Made by a program: the position numbers and the translations under genes. DNA of 13,367 bases from an uncultured Candidatus Saccharibacteria bacterium (GTDB lineage: Bacteria; Patescibacteria; Saccharimonadia; Saccharimonadales; CAMLKC01). Below, piece by piece: positions 1 through 7,826 of this stretch. The notes under the pieces were generated by a model that was given only the letters and a program-made list of their open reading frames with translations, was not told where the DNA came from and made no database searches. The stretch spans positions 1 to 13,367 of the forward strand of contig CAMLKC010000024.1 in NCBI GenBank assembly GCA_946480595.1, read 5' to 3'. The number at the start of each line of letters is the position of its first letter. Position 1 is the first letter of the stretch.

Positions 1-48
1 CGACCACCGAGATCTACACTCTTTCCCTACACGACGCTCTTCCGATCT
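1..48 (+). other. Illumina P5/TruSeq adapter sequence (artefact)
   Basis: These bases match, from memory, the Illumina P5 flow-cell sequence joined to the TruSeq read-1 primer, ending in the well-known CTCTTCCGATCT at 37-48. This is a library construct, not genomic DNA. Coding sequence of the prepilin peptidase (minus strand) begins right after it at 49, so the adapter marks an untrimmed read end incorporated at the contig edge. Confidence 0.97.
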
Positions 49-414
49 CTCAGGCCAAAGAAGATACGACACAACAAAGAAAGCACTCACACCGACCTCA
101 ATAAGCGGCTCAAAGCGGCCAATCTTCTTGTGGCAGTAACGGCACTTTCCGCCGGTAGCTATCCAGCTGAACAGCGGCAAAAGGTCATACCATTTCAAAC
201 GGTGGCCACAGTGAAGACACTGTGAACGGTCGGTTGCAAGGCGTACCTTTGATAGCGGCTCTAGCATCTTAAATTCTTTTTTGTCGACTTTTTCGCCGTC
301 AGCTTTATCTTCTACTAGCTGCCGCGCGCGCAGACGCCACATTGAGGCCCCTGCAAAACTCCCCATGGCAAGACCTAGAACGGCCAGCCCGATTACTACA
401 ATAAGTTCTTCCAT
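49..414 (-). CDS. pilD: Prepilin peptidase PilD/GspO family, N-terminal part (3' end cut by adapter)
   Basis: This membrane aspartyl protease cleaves the leader of type IV prepilins after Gly and usually N-methylates the new first residue. The 122 visible residues contain a first transmembrane helix (about 4-22), a basic cytoplasmic stretch, and the family's tetracysteine zinc motif: C66-x2-C69 and C91-x2-C94 flanking the typical WYDLLPLFSW segment. A second helix begins near 106. The catalytic aspartates lie in the missing C-terminal two thirds. In-frame ATGs occur at 414, 420 and 426; 414 (MEELIVV) looks most natural because a TATGAT -10-like box at 422-427 overlaps the others. No Shine-Dalgarno sequence is visible. 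It is the last gene seen of the pilus operon, separated from the prepilin gene by a terminator hairpin. Family assignment is secure; the exact start is not. Confidence 0.88.
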
Positions 415-421
415 AAGCATT

Positions 422-427
422 ATCATA
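422..427 (-). promoter_or_regulatory. Possible -10 box for pilD (leaderless type)
   Basis: The minus strand reads TGTATGAT, giving a TATGAT hexamer (5 of 6 to TATAAT) that ends 7 nt before the ATG at 414. It lies just downstream of the prepilin terminator, where a new promoter would be needed. No convincing -35 element is seen, so this is tentative; it is listed because pilM and ychF have the same arrangement with better -35 boxes. Confidence 0.35.
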
Positions 428-441
428 CAGCAAAACACAGG

Positions 442-470
442 TAAAAGGAAAACCCGGGAGATTCCCGGGT
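442..470 (-). terminator. Intrinsic terminator between prepilin gene and pilD
   Basis: An 8-bp perfect stem (ACCCGGGA / TCCCGGGT, bases 452-459 with 463-470) encloses a 3-nt loop. Read on the minus strand it is followed by a T-rich tail, TTTTCCTTTTAC. It lies 26 nt past the prepilin stop codon. It should end or attenuate transcripts after the prepilin gene, protecting the mRNA 3' end and limiting read-through into pilD. Confidence 0.8.
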
Positions 471-496
471 CAACCTGTCTCTTTAAAAGAGTTGGG

Positions 497-961
497 CTAG
501 TTACTGTTACAGGCAGTACCACCGCCTTCAAGTTTCATTTGGATAGCGACTTTGTTGTTGCCCTGACCAGTTGTTAGGCTTTCGCCGTCACATACCGCAC
601 CCCTTGTCCAGTGCATAGAACCGTCACCTGCCGTTGAGCTGGCTACGGCAGTAGCAGAAAAGCGATAGGCCGTTCCGTTAGGGTCAGCGAATTCATCGCC
701 ACCCGCACGCAGGTAGTCAGAGAGTAACGTGTTCCAGTCACCTTGGTTTTGAGGGCTCTTACCCCTGTTGTTTGACTGGTAGCTATTCACCTGCGTGATA
801 ACCTTTGCCAGGTCGGTCTTGCGCTGCGTGTCACGCTGGCTGCGCTGTAGCGCCGGCAGAGCGATGAACACCATAAGGAAGATAAGTCCGGCGATTGCAA
901 GCACCAAGACCACCTCGATGATAGTGAATCCTTTTTCCTTCTGTTTTTGTTGTACGTTCAT
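497..961 (-). CDS. Type IV prepilin (GspG/PilA-like, class III signal)
   Basis: This is a pilus subunit precursor of 154 aa, exported to the membrane, cleaved by PilD and assembled into the fibre. The N terminus has the textbook signal: a short charged leader ending KEKG11, cleavage before F12 (FTIIE), with E16 as the essential Glu5 of the mature pilin, then a long hydrophobic helix (12-38) leading into a charged helix (QRSQRDTQRK). The globular part is small and ends in a possible disulfide loop, C124 to C151, resembling the C-terminal D-region of type IVa pilins. The start at 961 is supported by AAGGTGG upstream on the minus strand. It follows pilC after an 85-nt gap and is followed by a terminator. 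It is the only pilin in the window, so it may be the major subunit, but minor pilins may be encoded elsewhere. No further subtype can be given. Confidence 0.93.
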   Translation of the reverse strand: MNVQQKQKEKGFTIIEVVLVLAIAGLIFLMVFIALPALQRSQRDTQRKTDLAKVITQVNSYQSNNRGKSPQNQGDWNTLLSDYLRAGGDEFADPNGTAYRFSATAVASSTAGDGSMHWTRGAVCDGESLTTGQGNNKVAIQMKLEGGGTACNSN

Positions 962-1046
962 AAAATCTTTTCCACCTTTCTATGAACAAATTGACTAGGT
1001 GCGTAAAAACGCTTACGTTTATCGTACCCCACCCGAAGGCGCTTGT

Positions 1047-2258
1047 CTATAGGTTAATGTTATTGACCAGTTGGTAGATTGGCAACAGAATTGCCGCGAC
1101 CATACCACCAGCAACGATTGCCAGCACTACCATCAGAATAGGTTCGATTGCCGTTGAGATGGTCTTGATCTCTTCGTCGAGCTCGTCTTCATATACTTGT
1201 GCTGTCTTGCCTAGCATTTCGTCGATTTTACCCGACTGTTCACCGATCTTGATCATCTGCGGCACCAGCGGCAGAATATAATCTTCAGGTTTTAGCGAAG
1301 CAGAAAGCGCTTTACCGCCCTTCACCTTCTCGGCGGCTCTATCGATGCTTTTTGCCACGATCGAGTTGTTTACCGACTCGCTGGTAATGCGCAGCATGTC
1401 GAGCATCGCAACACCAGTCGCAAGCAGCGTCTGTCCCGTTCGGGCAAAACGTGCCATGTAGAGCTTGCGGAACATCTTTCCAAACAGCGGCACGTTGAGC
1501 TTGAAGTTATCTTTAAAATTGATACCGTTTTCGGTTTTCAGGAACTGCAAGAAGAAGTAAATACCAATTCCCGCGAGGATAATTACCAACCACCAGAAAT
1601 GAGTGAAGAAATCCGCCGCCGAAACCATGATCTGCGTAATGAACGGCAACGTTTTACGAAGGTCGTGGTAGAGTTTCTCCACCTGTGGCACGACGGTAAA
1701 GAGCATGAATGCCAGTACGCCGAAGATCACGACCAGCACAATAATCGGATAGGTTAATGCACCGCGGATCTTACTCATCGTGGCGGCGTCTTTTTCTTGC
1801 TGCGCGGCAATACGTGTCAGTGATTCGTCCAGCGTACCTGAGGTTTCACCAGCTGCAATCAGCGCCAGGAATACATGGTCAAAAACTTCGGGATGCTTGG
1901 CGAATGATTCCGAGAGCGACTTACCGCCCTCGATAGAAGCAATAATATCCTCTATCACGCCTTGCAGGCGTTTGTTTTCAGTCTGCTCAAGCACCGTGCG
2001 AAGGCTCTGGCTCAGCGGAAGGCCCGCACCAATCAGCGTAGCTAGCTGACGCGTGAATACCACCCTATCTTTCGTCGTGATACGGTTGGTCAGGCGACCG
2101 AAAAAACTACCGTTTTCATCGATCTCTTGGATATCAAGAGGCGTAAAACCTTGGGCAATAAGCAGCTTGGCCGCCGCTGATTCCGAATCAGCCTGAACCG
2201 TCGCCCGAACAACTTTGTTCGTCGACGTATCTTTGGCCTGATAGTTGAATTTCTTCAT
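1047..2258 (-). CDS. pilC: Type IV pilus inner-membrane platform protein PilC (GspF family)
   Basis: This polytopic protein is the membrane platform on which the PilB and PilT motors act to add or remove pilin subunits. At 403 aa it is the usual family length. A short N-terminal region (MKKFNYQAKD, common in the family) is followed by two T2SSF domains, about residues 66-190 and 270-390, each with the conserved acidic loop: GETSGTLDESL (137-147) and GEQSGKIDEML (339-349). Transmembrane helices lie near 168-190, 222-240 and 372-394. The ATG at 2258 has AGAGG five to six nt upstream and begins one base after the pilT stop codon, so the two genes are probably translationally coupled. No truncation or unusual residue is seen. 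Confidence 0.96.
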   Translation of the reverse strand: MKKFNYQAKDTSTNKVVRATVQADSESAAAKLLIAQGFTPLDIQEIDENGSFFGRLTNRITTKDRVVFTRQLATLIGAGLPLSQSLRTVLEQTENKRLQGVIEDIIASIEGGKSLSESFAKHPEVFDHVFLALIAAGETSGTLDESLTRIAAQQEKDAATMSKIRGALTYPIIVLVVIFGVLAFMLFTVVPQVEKLYHDLRKTLPFITQIMVSAADFFTHFWWLVIILAGIGIYFFLQFLKTENGINFKDNFKLNVPLFGKMFRKLYMARFARTGQTLLATGVAMLDMLRITSESVNNSIVAKSIDRAAEKVKGGKALSASLKPEDYILPLVPQMIKIGEQSGKIDEMLGKTAQVYEDELDEEIKTISTAIEPILMVVLAIVAGGMVAAILLPIYQLVNNINL

Positions 2259-2259
2259 T

Positions 2260-3330
2260 CTATCCTCTAATTAGCCTTTCAAATTCCGTCAGGTCAACAG
2301 CAAAGTTACGTGCTTCATCGTACGTGACCGTTCCGTTCTGAATAAGGCTGACGAGCGTGCGGTCCATCGTCTGCATTCCCTGGTCGGCACCCGTCTGAAT
2401 AACAGCGTCGAGCTGGTGAGCCTTGCCTTCGCGGATAATATTGCGTACAGCCGGGTTGGCAACCAGTACCTCGGCTGCAACCACGCGGCCGCCGCCAATA
2501 GCTGGAACGAGCCGCTGCGAACAAATGGCCATAAGAATATTGGAAAGCTGCGCGCGGATCTGCGGCTGCTGGTGCGGCGGAAATACGTCGATCATACGGT
2601 CGACAGACTGTGCTGCACTGTTGGTGTGCAGCGTCGCAAACACCAAGTGACCGGTCTCGGCAATCGTAATGGCCGCCGAGATCGTTTCAAGGTCGCGCAT
2701 CTCACCAATCAGCACGACATCCGGGTCCTGACGAAGGCTGGAGCGGAGGGCCGCCGAGAAGCTGTAGGTGTCATAGTGAACTTCTCGCTGTACAACCACC
2801 GATTTTTTAGATTTATGTGTAAACTCGATCGGGTCTTCAATCGTAATAATGTGGTTGGCGCGTTCGGTGTTGATCTTGTCGACAAGTGCCGCAAGCGTCG
2901 TTGACTTACCAGAACCAGTTGGTCCAGTGACGAGAACCAGGCCGCGCGGATAGTCGGCAAAGCCTGTCACAACTGCTGGCATACCCAGCTCAGTCACCGA
3001 TTTGATTTCGTTTGGAATAAGACGGAGCGCCGCGGCCAGGTTGCCGCGTTCGTGAAAGGCGTTCACACGGAAGCGGCCCAGCGTACCGAAGGCAAAGCTA
3101 AAGTCGAATTCTTTGTCTTTGGTGAGGATTTGCTGCTGGTCCTGGTCGAGAATGGCGAAGATAAGCGACTCGACTGCCGGCTCATCCAGAGGATTATAAC
3201 CTGGAATCGGCGCTAAGCTACCATCGACACGGAGCATCGGAGGTAAGCCCACCTGAAGGTGAAGGTCGGAAGCTCGCTTTTTTACGACTTCTTCGAGCAG
3301 TACTTCGATTCTAAGTTCTTGATTATCCAT
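2260..3330 (-). CDS. pilT: Type IV pilus retraction ATPase PilT
   Basis: This hexameric cytoplasmic ATPase depolymerises the pilus and powers retraction, twitching and DNA uptake. The 356-aa length fits PilT (about 345) rather than the longer PilB. Motifs: N-terminal KKRASDLHLQVG (17-28); Walker A GPTGSGKST (136-144); Asp box IITIEDPIEF (161-170); Walker B DPDVVLIGEMRD (202-213); His box GHLVFATLHT (227-236); and AVRNIIRE (294-301), equivalent to the PilT-specific AIRNLIRE motif required for retraction. That last motif separates it from PilB. The ATG at 3330 follows the pilB stop by 13 nt, with AAGGGTGG as ribosome binding site. Its presence implies dynamic, retractable pili. Confidence 0.96.
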   Translation of the reverse strand: MDNQELRIEVLLEEVVKKRASDLHLQVGLPPMLRVDGSLAPIPGYNPLDEPAVESLIFAILDQDQQQILTKDKEFDFSFAFGTLGRFRVNAFHERGNLAAALRLIPNEIKSVTELGMPAVVTGFADYPRGLVLVTGPTGSGKSTTLAALVDKINTERANHIITIEDPIEFTHKSKKSVVVQREVHYDTYSFSAALRSSLRQDPDVVLIGEMRDLETISAAITIAETGHLVFATLHTNSAAQSVDRMIDVFPPHQQPQIRAQLSNILMAICSQRLVPAIGGGRVVAAEVLVANPAVRNIIREGKAHQLDAVIQTGADQGMQTMDRTLVSLIQNGTVTYDEARNFAVDLTEFERLIRG

Positions 3331-3343
3331 ATTTCCACCCTTC

Positions 3344-5107
3344 TTATACTATATCCGAGGTTACGCGGTTGACTTCTTCGAGCGTCGTTATTCCCTGCAG
3401 GGCTTTGAGATAGCCGTCTTGGCGCATCGTAATCATCCCCTGTTCGACAGCCTTGTGCTGAATTTCCATGCTGGTTGCATGCGTGACAATAAGTCCTTGG
3501 ATCTCCTCGCTAACGTCCATCACTTCGTACAGTCCGGCCCGGCCCGCATACCCACGCGGAGTCTGCGGCGTGTCCTTTCCCTTGACTAAAGTATAAGCGC
3601 TTTGGCCCGCTAGGGGCAAGTCTTTATAGCCTAAATCTGCCGAAACCCTTGCAACATCGGCTTTTGTCCGAGGAAGAAGGTGTCCGACCGTGGCTAGAAT
3701 ATTTTGCGTTTCAATCGGCGACGACTGATATGAATCGCGTTTGGCCGACACCCGCCGTACCAACCGCTGACCGATAATCGTATTTACCGTACTGGCAATC
3801 AGAAACGGCTCGACACTCATATCGAGAAGTCGCGGCAACACGCCCGCTGCCGAGTTGGTGTGTAGCGTACTGAACACCAAGTGGCCAGTCAGTGCCGCCT
3901 GCACAGCCAGCTGTGCAGTTTCGGCGTCACGGATCTCCCCCACCATCACGATGTCCGGGTCTTGACGCAGGATAGAGCGAAGACCATTAGCAAAGGTCAG
4001 CCCAACTTCACTATTTACCTGAATCTGGTTCACTCCGTCCATCTTGTACTCGACCGGATCTTCGAGCGTAACGATATTCACCGTATCGTCCTTAATTTCC
4101 TTGATGAGCGCATAAAGACTTGTCGACTTACCAGAGCCCGTTGGACCAGAGGTCAGCACCATGCCATTCGGCCGTTTAATACCCTTACGGATGGCGCGGA
4201 GCGCGCGGCCCGCATACCCCATTTGTTCAATGTCGAAGCTGTTGCCGCTTTTGTCGAGCAAACGGATAACCACCTGTTCACCCCATACAACCGGGCTGAT
4301 AGCAATACGAAGGTCTACCTCTTTGGCAGCGACCTTGACGGTAAACTGCCCGTCCTGAGGAATACGGTGCTCGTCAATCTTTAGATTAGAAAGGATCTTG
4401 ATGCGGCTCACCAGTGCTGGCTCGATAGACTTGGGCAGCTGCATAATCTCACGCAGGACGCCGTCCACGCGCACGCGGATCTTGAGCGTTTTTTCCAGTG
4501 GTTCGATGTGAACGTCGCTAGCCCTGGACTTGACCGCGTATTCCAAAATAGTACTGAGCGCCCGGCTGATTGGCGAGTCTTGAACGATCGTTTTAATATC
4601 GCCGCCGCCCTCACCTCTCGCCTCTTCCTGTGACACTTCAGCGGCAGCGTCCACACTCGAAAGGTCGGTGCGGTATTGGTCAAGTACATGGCGAACGCCA
4701 GCCTCTGAGGCCATAAAGACCTTTAGCGGCCGCTGAATGAGGTTGGCAAGATAGTCGACCGCTTGGACGTTGTTGGCATCGATCATAGCCACAGCAAGAC
4801 GGTTCTGCACCTCGGCAAGCGGCACGGCCATAAACCGTTCAGCAATGTCCTCAGGCAGAAGTGTCAAAACATCCTGATCAATAATACTGTTACTGAGGTT
4901 AACGTACGGCACACCAGAAACCTGCGCGATAGCGTGCGTTAATAGCTCCTCATCTACCGATCCCTGCTCCGTTAAGAGCGCGAGCAGTGGCTTATTGGTC
5001 TTAGCGGCGTCATTTTCAGCGGTCCGCAGTACCTCTTCGGTCACTAACCCTTCTTCGGTCAGAAGGGTTATGAGCTTTTCTTGAATGTCGTTGGTAAGAA
5101 GCGCCAT
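3344..5107 (-). CDS. pilB: Type IV pilus extension ATPase PilB (GspE family)
   Basis: This hexameric ATPase powers pilus polymerisation through PilC. The 587 aa comprise an N-terminal MshEN/GspE-N region (about 1-145), a linker rich in Glu and Gly (155-170), and the motor: RASDVHIEP (195-203), Walker A GPTGSGKST (321-329), Asp box IVTLEDPVEY (345-354), Walker B DPDIVMVGEIRD (383-394) and His box GHLVFSTLHT (408-417). The C-terminal region contains GRAGLYEVM (522-530). Unusually, the protein has no cysteine: the zinc-binding tetracysteine element that most GspE/PilB proteins carry after the LVRR stretch (449-452) is replaced by a Ser/Lys/Gln-rich insert (about 453-515). The ATG at 5107 is preceded by GGGG and follows the 76-aa gene by 12 nt. 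Confidence 0.95.
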   Translation of the reverse strand: MALLTNDIQEKLITLLTEEGLVTEEVLRTAENDAAKTNKPLLALLTEQGSVDEELLTHAIAQVSGVPYVNLSNSIIDQDVLTLLPEDIAERFMAVPLAEVQNRLAVAMIDANNVQAVDYLANLIQRPLKVFMASEAGVRHVLDQYRTDLSSVDAAAEVSQEEARGEGGGDIKTIVQDSPISRALSTILEYAVKSRASDVHIEPLEKTLKIRVRVDGVLREIMQLPKSIEPALVSRIKILSNLKIDEHRIPQDGQFTVKVAAKEVDLRIAISPVVWGEQVVIRLLDKSGNSFDIEQMGYAGRALRAIRKGIKRPNGMVLTSGPTGSGKSTSLYALIKEIKDDTVNIVTLEDPVEYKMDGVNQIQVNSEVGLTFANGLRSILRQDPDIVMVGEIRDAETAQLAVQAALTGHLVFSTLHTNSAAGVLPRLLDMSVEPFLIASTVNTIIGQRLVRRVSAKRDSYQSSPIETQNILATVGHLLPRTKADVARVSADLGYKDLPLAGQSAYTLVKGKDTPQTPRGYAGRAGLYEVMDVSEEIQGLIVTHATSMEIQHKAVEQGMITMRQDGYLKALQGITTLEEVNRVTSDIV

Positions 5108-5119
5108 GAATCAACGCCC

Positions 5120-5350
5120 CTACGAACCGCCCGATTGGTCACCGATAATAACCTGGACAGTCGGGTTGATTGCTTTGGAATTAAAGACGCTTGGGTCGGG
5201 TTCTTCTATGTTAGTCGTAATCTCATCGGTCGTCTTCACTACTACTGATTGGTTTGCCGTGTCCCCAATAACTGCCTTAGCGACAAAATACGCTACTAAC
5301 ACGCTTATCGAGGCTATTAGGATGATCATTGCTATATCTGATTTCTTCAT
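5120..5350 (-). CDS. Small single-pass membrane protein between pilO and pilB
   Basis: This 76-aa protein is not recognised as a named family. It has a short basic start (MKKSD), one transmembrane helix (about 6-28), and a roughly 48-residue external tail rich in Thr, Asn, Val and acidic residues, including FNSKAINPTVQVII (56-69). Its start overlaps the end of pilO by 4 nt (ATGA), and pilB follows after 12 nt, so it is almost certainly translated with the pilus genes. In diderm bacteria this slot holds PilP, the lipoprotein linking PilN/O to the PilQ secretin; here there is no lipobox and the tail is much shorter than PilP. A monoderm replacement for PilP, or an accessory of the PilN/PilO complex, is a reasonable inference but is not shown by sequence. 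Confidence 0.82.
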   Translation of the reverse strand: MKKSDIAMIILIASISVLVAYFVAKAVIGDTANQSVVVKTTDEITTNIEEPDPSVFNSKAINPTVQVIIGDQSGGS

Positions 5351-6045
5351 GGCTTTACCGTCTTATCTTTAAGTTCTACCGTTTTTGCGGGTTCATAGAA
5401 CGCATATCCGTCAACAGTAAGCACCAGCCTATTCCCCTGCGTTTCCACGGCCAGTGTCGTTATGTTGATGGCACGGATCGACCGTTCCAGCCGCTGCAGC
5501 AGGCTCTTCAGAGCGCTCGCGTTGTTAACATCAGTACTGGCAGAGAACCTAAATGTGATCTGATTCTCTCCCGTTGAGGCCGACTCGGAGGCATCTTGGA
5601 CGTTTGAGTCAGATTCTGACTCGACGCCCGCCACGGGATCGACATTGAGCGACTCAATAGTAAGAGCAGGATCTTTAAGGAACTTCTCTTGAAGTGACGA
5701 GCCAAGCGCCGAGGAGTTGGCTTCTGATGGCAACGCGTCAAGCACCACCTGAATAGGCTCGCTTTCGCCGGGCGCCATGGCCGATTTCAGTGCTTCGTTG
5801 GTATTAAGAACTCTCACTTCATCTTTGAGTTTCCCAATCACCTCGTTATTGTGCACAAGCGTTGATGCTGTTTTCGACTTTTCAGCCAGGACTTTTTCGT
5901 TAAACCAAGCCTTCTGTATCAGGAATACCGACGCCACCAGAGCAATCCCTACAACTGCCGACACTACTGCCACCCATGTAAACATCATGCGGTTAGCATT
6001 GGCGATTTGTTGGCGCTTCCGAAGCGCGACGTCTTGCACGGCCAT
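5347..6045 (-). CDS. pilO: Type IV pilus assembly protein PilO-like
   Basis: This bitopic inner-membrane protein partners PilN in the alignment complex above the PilC platform. The 232-aa protein has a short cytoplasmic N terminus, one transmembrane helix (about 22-44), a coiled-coil-prone stretch (about 50-88, rich in Lys, Glu and Leu), and an external domain (about 95-220) with the alternating pattern expected of the ferredoxin-like fold of PilO. A Ser/Asp/Glu-rich loop (about 141-162) interrupts it. Sequence identity to named PilO proteins is probably low; the call rests on topology, size and position directly after pilN, whose stop codon abuts this ATG with no gap. The 3' end overlaps the next gene by 4 nt and ends in TGA. 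Confidence 0.85.
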   Translation of the reverse strand: MAVQDVALRKRQQIANANRMMFTWVAVVSAVVGIALVASVFLIQKAWFNEKVLAEKSKTASTLVHNNEVIGKLKDEVRVLNTNEALKSAMAPGESEPIQVVLDALPSEANSSALGSSLQEKFLKDPALTIESLNVDPVAGVESESDSNVQDASESASTGENQITFRFSASTDVNNASALKSLLQRLERSIRAINITTLAVETQGNRLVLTVDGYAFYEPAKTVELKDKTVKP

Positions 6046-6771
6046 CTACTGTCCCTCCGTCGTATCGCTAGCTTTTTGTGTAAATAGGCTCTGTGGAACA
6101 CCCAAGAATGAGTCGGTGGCATTTGTTCGGGTCGGTGCAACGATCGTGGCTGCTTGGGCAGTCTTGGCAAACAACTCGTCGGGATACGTAAAGATCAGCG
6201 TAAAGCGCAGAACCTTTGCACCCGAGGCGTCCTCGCCGTAGCTACGGTCGCTATCACTCATGTCGCCGGCAAGTGGCACTGAACGCTTCTCGCCGTCCTG
6301 AGTAAACTGGAATGTCGTCGCGTTGATCGTTTTCTTGAAAACATCCAGTGCTGGGTAGCCATTAATCGCCTGGGCTTCGAGTTTGATTGTCTTTTCAGTC
6401 GAGTCCAGCGAAATATTCGTGATAGCGACATTGTTTGGTTCGGGCGGGTTGATGGTCGTCAAGATATCAAAAATACGAGAGTCGATGCTCTTTTCGTCGT
6501 GCATTGCCGTCAGCTTACTCAGTTGGTTTTGAATGGTAAGCGTGTTGGATACGTCCTGAACCTTTGCGAGTTTCTCGCTTTCAGTCTTAATGCCATTGTC
6601 ACTCAGTACACCGCGTGCCGCTTGGACAGCGAAGACCCAGATTCCGAGCACGACGACAACACCTACGGCTACCATGCCAACTAAAACCGACATGGAGATC
6701 ACGCTCGCGCGGACGCGTTGCGCCTTGATGAGCTCTTGTTTAACATCGGGAACAAGGTTGATCTCAATCAT
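6046..6771 (-). CDS. pilN: Type IV pilus assembly protein PilN-like
   Basis: This bitopic membrane protein binds PilM through its cytoplasmic N terminus and pairs with PilO outside the membrane. The diagnostic feature is the start MIEINLVPDVKQE: the INLLP-type peptide that docks into the PilM cleft. One transmembrane helix (about 24-50) follows, then a helical stretch and a C-terminal domain of about 140 residues. The ATG at 6771 shares its A with the last base of the pilM TGA stop; an in-frame GTG at 6774 is an alternative, both served by AGAGGAG upstream. The length of 241 aa is somewhat above the 180-210 typical of diderm PilN. It abuts pilO. Confidence 0.88.
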   Translation of the reverse strand: MIEINLVPDVKQELIKAQRVRASVISMSVLVGMVAVGVVVVLGIWVFAVQAARGVLSDNGIKTESEKLAKVQDVSNTLTIQNQLSKLTAMHDEKSIDSRIFDILTTINPPEPNNVAITNISLDSTEKTIKLEAQAINGYPALDVFKKTINATTFQFTQDGEKRSVPLAGDMSDSDRSYGEDASGAKVLRFTLIFTYPDELFAKTAQAATIVAPTRTNATDSFLGVPQSLFTQKASDTTEGQ

Positions 6772-7817
6772 CACTTGTTACTCCTCTGTGCTAGTCCGAT
6801 AGCAACCGAAAACTCAGTCGCGATCGTCGCAAGCTGCTGCTGATCACTTTGACCCACCCGCACTTTTTGCCATGGGTTAGCTTGCATCGAGTTGACCCCG
6901 GTCTTAGCGGTCACATACTCGCCGAATTTAGGAATCACGCTTCCGTAGCCAGAAAGAAGAATACCTCCGACAGGTGTATTCGGGTACCGTGTCTGGAAGA
7001 ACTTGATTGATTTTGTCAGCTCGGCAGCAAACCCTTCAAGGACACTTTCGACAGCATGAAAGACTTGACCTTCCAGACGGTCAGGCGCTAAACCAAATTT
7101 AACGATAAACTGTCGGGCTTGGTCTTCTTGTACATTCAGGTTCTGCACCGCCGCCTTTACCAATGAGTAAAGACCCGTAGGAATAGTGCGGACAAGCCGC
7201 GGTGCGTCGGCATAGGTTACCACCAAGTTAGTCGAGAGCTCACCGACATCGATAATAAGCCGCGCATCCTGAATCCCCGCTGGAAGCAGTGAACGGATCA
7301 TAGCGATCGGATCCGGCTCGGCAGCGATGACATTTAGTCCCAACCCTTCAACGAATTCAAGCCGCTCTTCGGCATAACTGTTTGCGGTACTTGTCAGCAG
7401 CACTTCTTGGTGCTGAGGGTTGTGTGCCGATTGCCCCAAAAGCACCCAGTCCACCTTCGCCTCGTCAACCGCCATCGGTATATACTGGTCGATCTGGTAT
7501 TTTACCGTGCTCTTAAGCTCTGCTTCGGGCATCATAGGGACGTCGATAACCGTCGTGAAAGTTTTTTGCGACGGTAAACCAATAGCGACGTTCTTTGTCT
7601 TGATGCCACTTTGCCCCACTGCCGTCATGATAATCTCACCAAGGCGGTGTTCAGACTCCTTCGAGTTGGCGCTCGTCGTCTTAAGATCAACTGGCGCGTA
7701 GCCGTAATGAAGCAACGACCAGTTGTCTTGGCCATTGTTTTCAAGCTGCACCACACGTACGGCATTCGTACCAATGTCCAGTGCAAAGAAGTCGCCCACG
7801 CCTTTGAATAGTTTCAT
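6771..7817 (-). CDS. pilM: Type IV pilus assembly protein PilM (actin-like ATPase)
   Basis: This cytoplasmic actin/FtsA-like protein binds the N terminus of PilN and links the platform to the motors. The 348 aa contain the ASKHA nucleotide-binding signatures: phosphate-1 FALDIGTNAVRVVQL (11-25), phosphate-2 LIIDVGELSTNLVV (187-200) and the adenosine motif GGILLSGYGS (284-293). The conserved PilM segment MPEAELKSTVKYQIDQYIP lies at about 96-114. The ATG at 7817 (MKLFKGVGDFFALD) is chosen because it places the fold at the usual distance from the N terminus. A TTG at 7856 would add 13 unlikely residues and lies inside the -35 box of the promoter. The gene heads the pilus operon and appears to be translated from a nearly leaderless mRNA. 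Its TGA stop overlaps the pilN start. Confidence 0.94.
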   Translation of the reverse strand: MKLFKGVGDFFALDIGTNAVRVVQLENNGQDNWSLLHYGYAPVDLKTTSANSKESEHRLGEIIMTAVGQSGIKTKNVAIGLPSQKTFTTVIDVPMMPEAELKSTVKYQIDQYIPMAVDEAKVDWVLLGQSAHNPQHQEVLLTSTANSYAEERLEFVEGLGLNVIAAEPDPIAMIRSLLPAGIQDARLIIDVGELSTNLVVTYADAPRLVRTIPTGLYSLVKAAVQNLNVQEDQARQFIVKFGLAPDRLEGQVFHAVESVLEGFAAELTKSIKFFQTRYPNTPVGGILLSGYGSVIPKFGEYVTAKTGVNSMQANPWQKVRVGQSDQQQLATIATEFSVAIGLAQRSNK

Positions 7818-7826
7818 ATTGTTCTC

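Noticed and set aside
281..577. Plus-strand open frame of 98 codons
   Set aside because: It lies antisense to the start of pilD, the terminator and the end of the prepilin gene, and its product is Ser/Arg/Thr-rich with no motif; it is a shadow frame.
1010..1046. Terminator after pilC
   Set aside because: The possible stems are only 4-5 bp and lack a T-tract, and the operon needs to continue into the prepilin gene.
2416..2904. Plus-strand open frame of 162 codons
   Set aside because: It is fully antisense to pilT, whose motifs are intact; the product has the Arg/His-rich composition typical of an antisense frame.
3881..4384. Plus-strand open frame of 167 codons
   Set aside because: It is antisense to the Walker region of pilB and has no ribosome site or recognisable domain.
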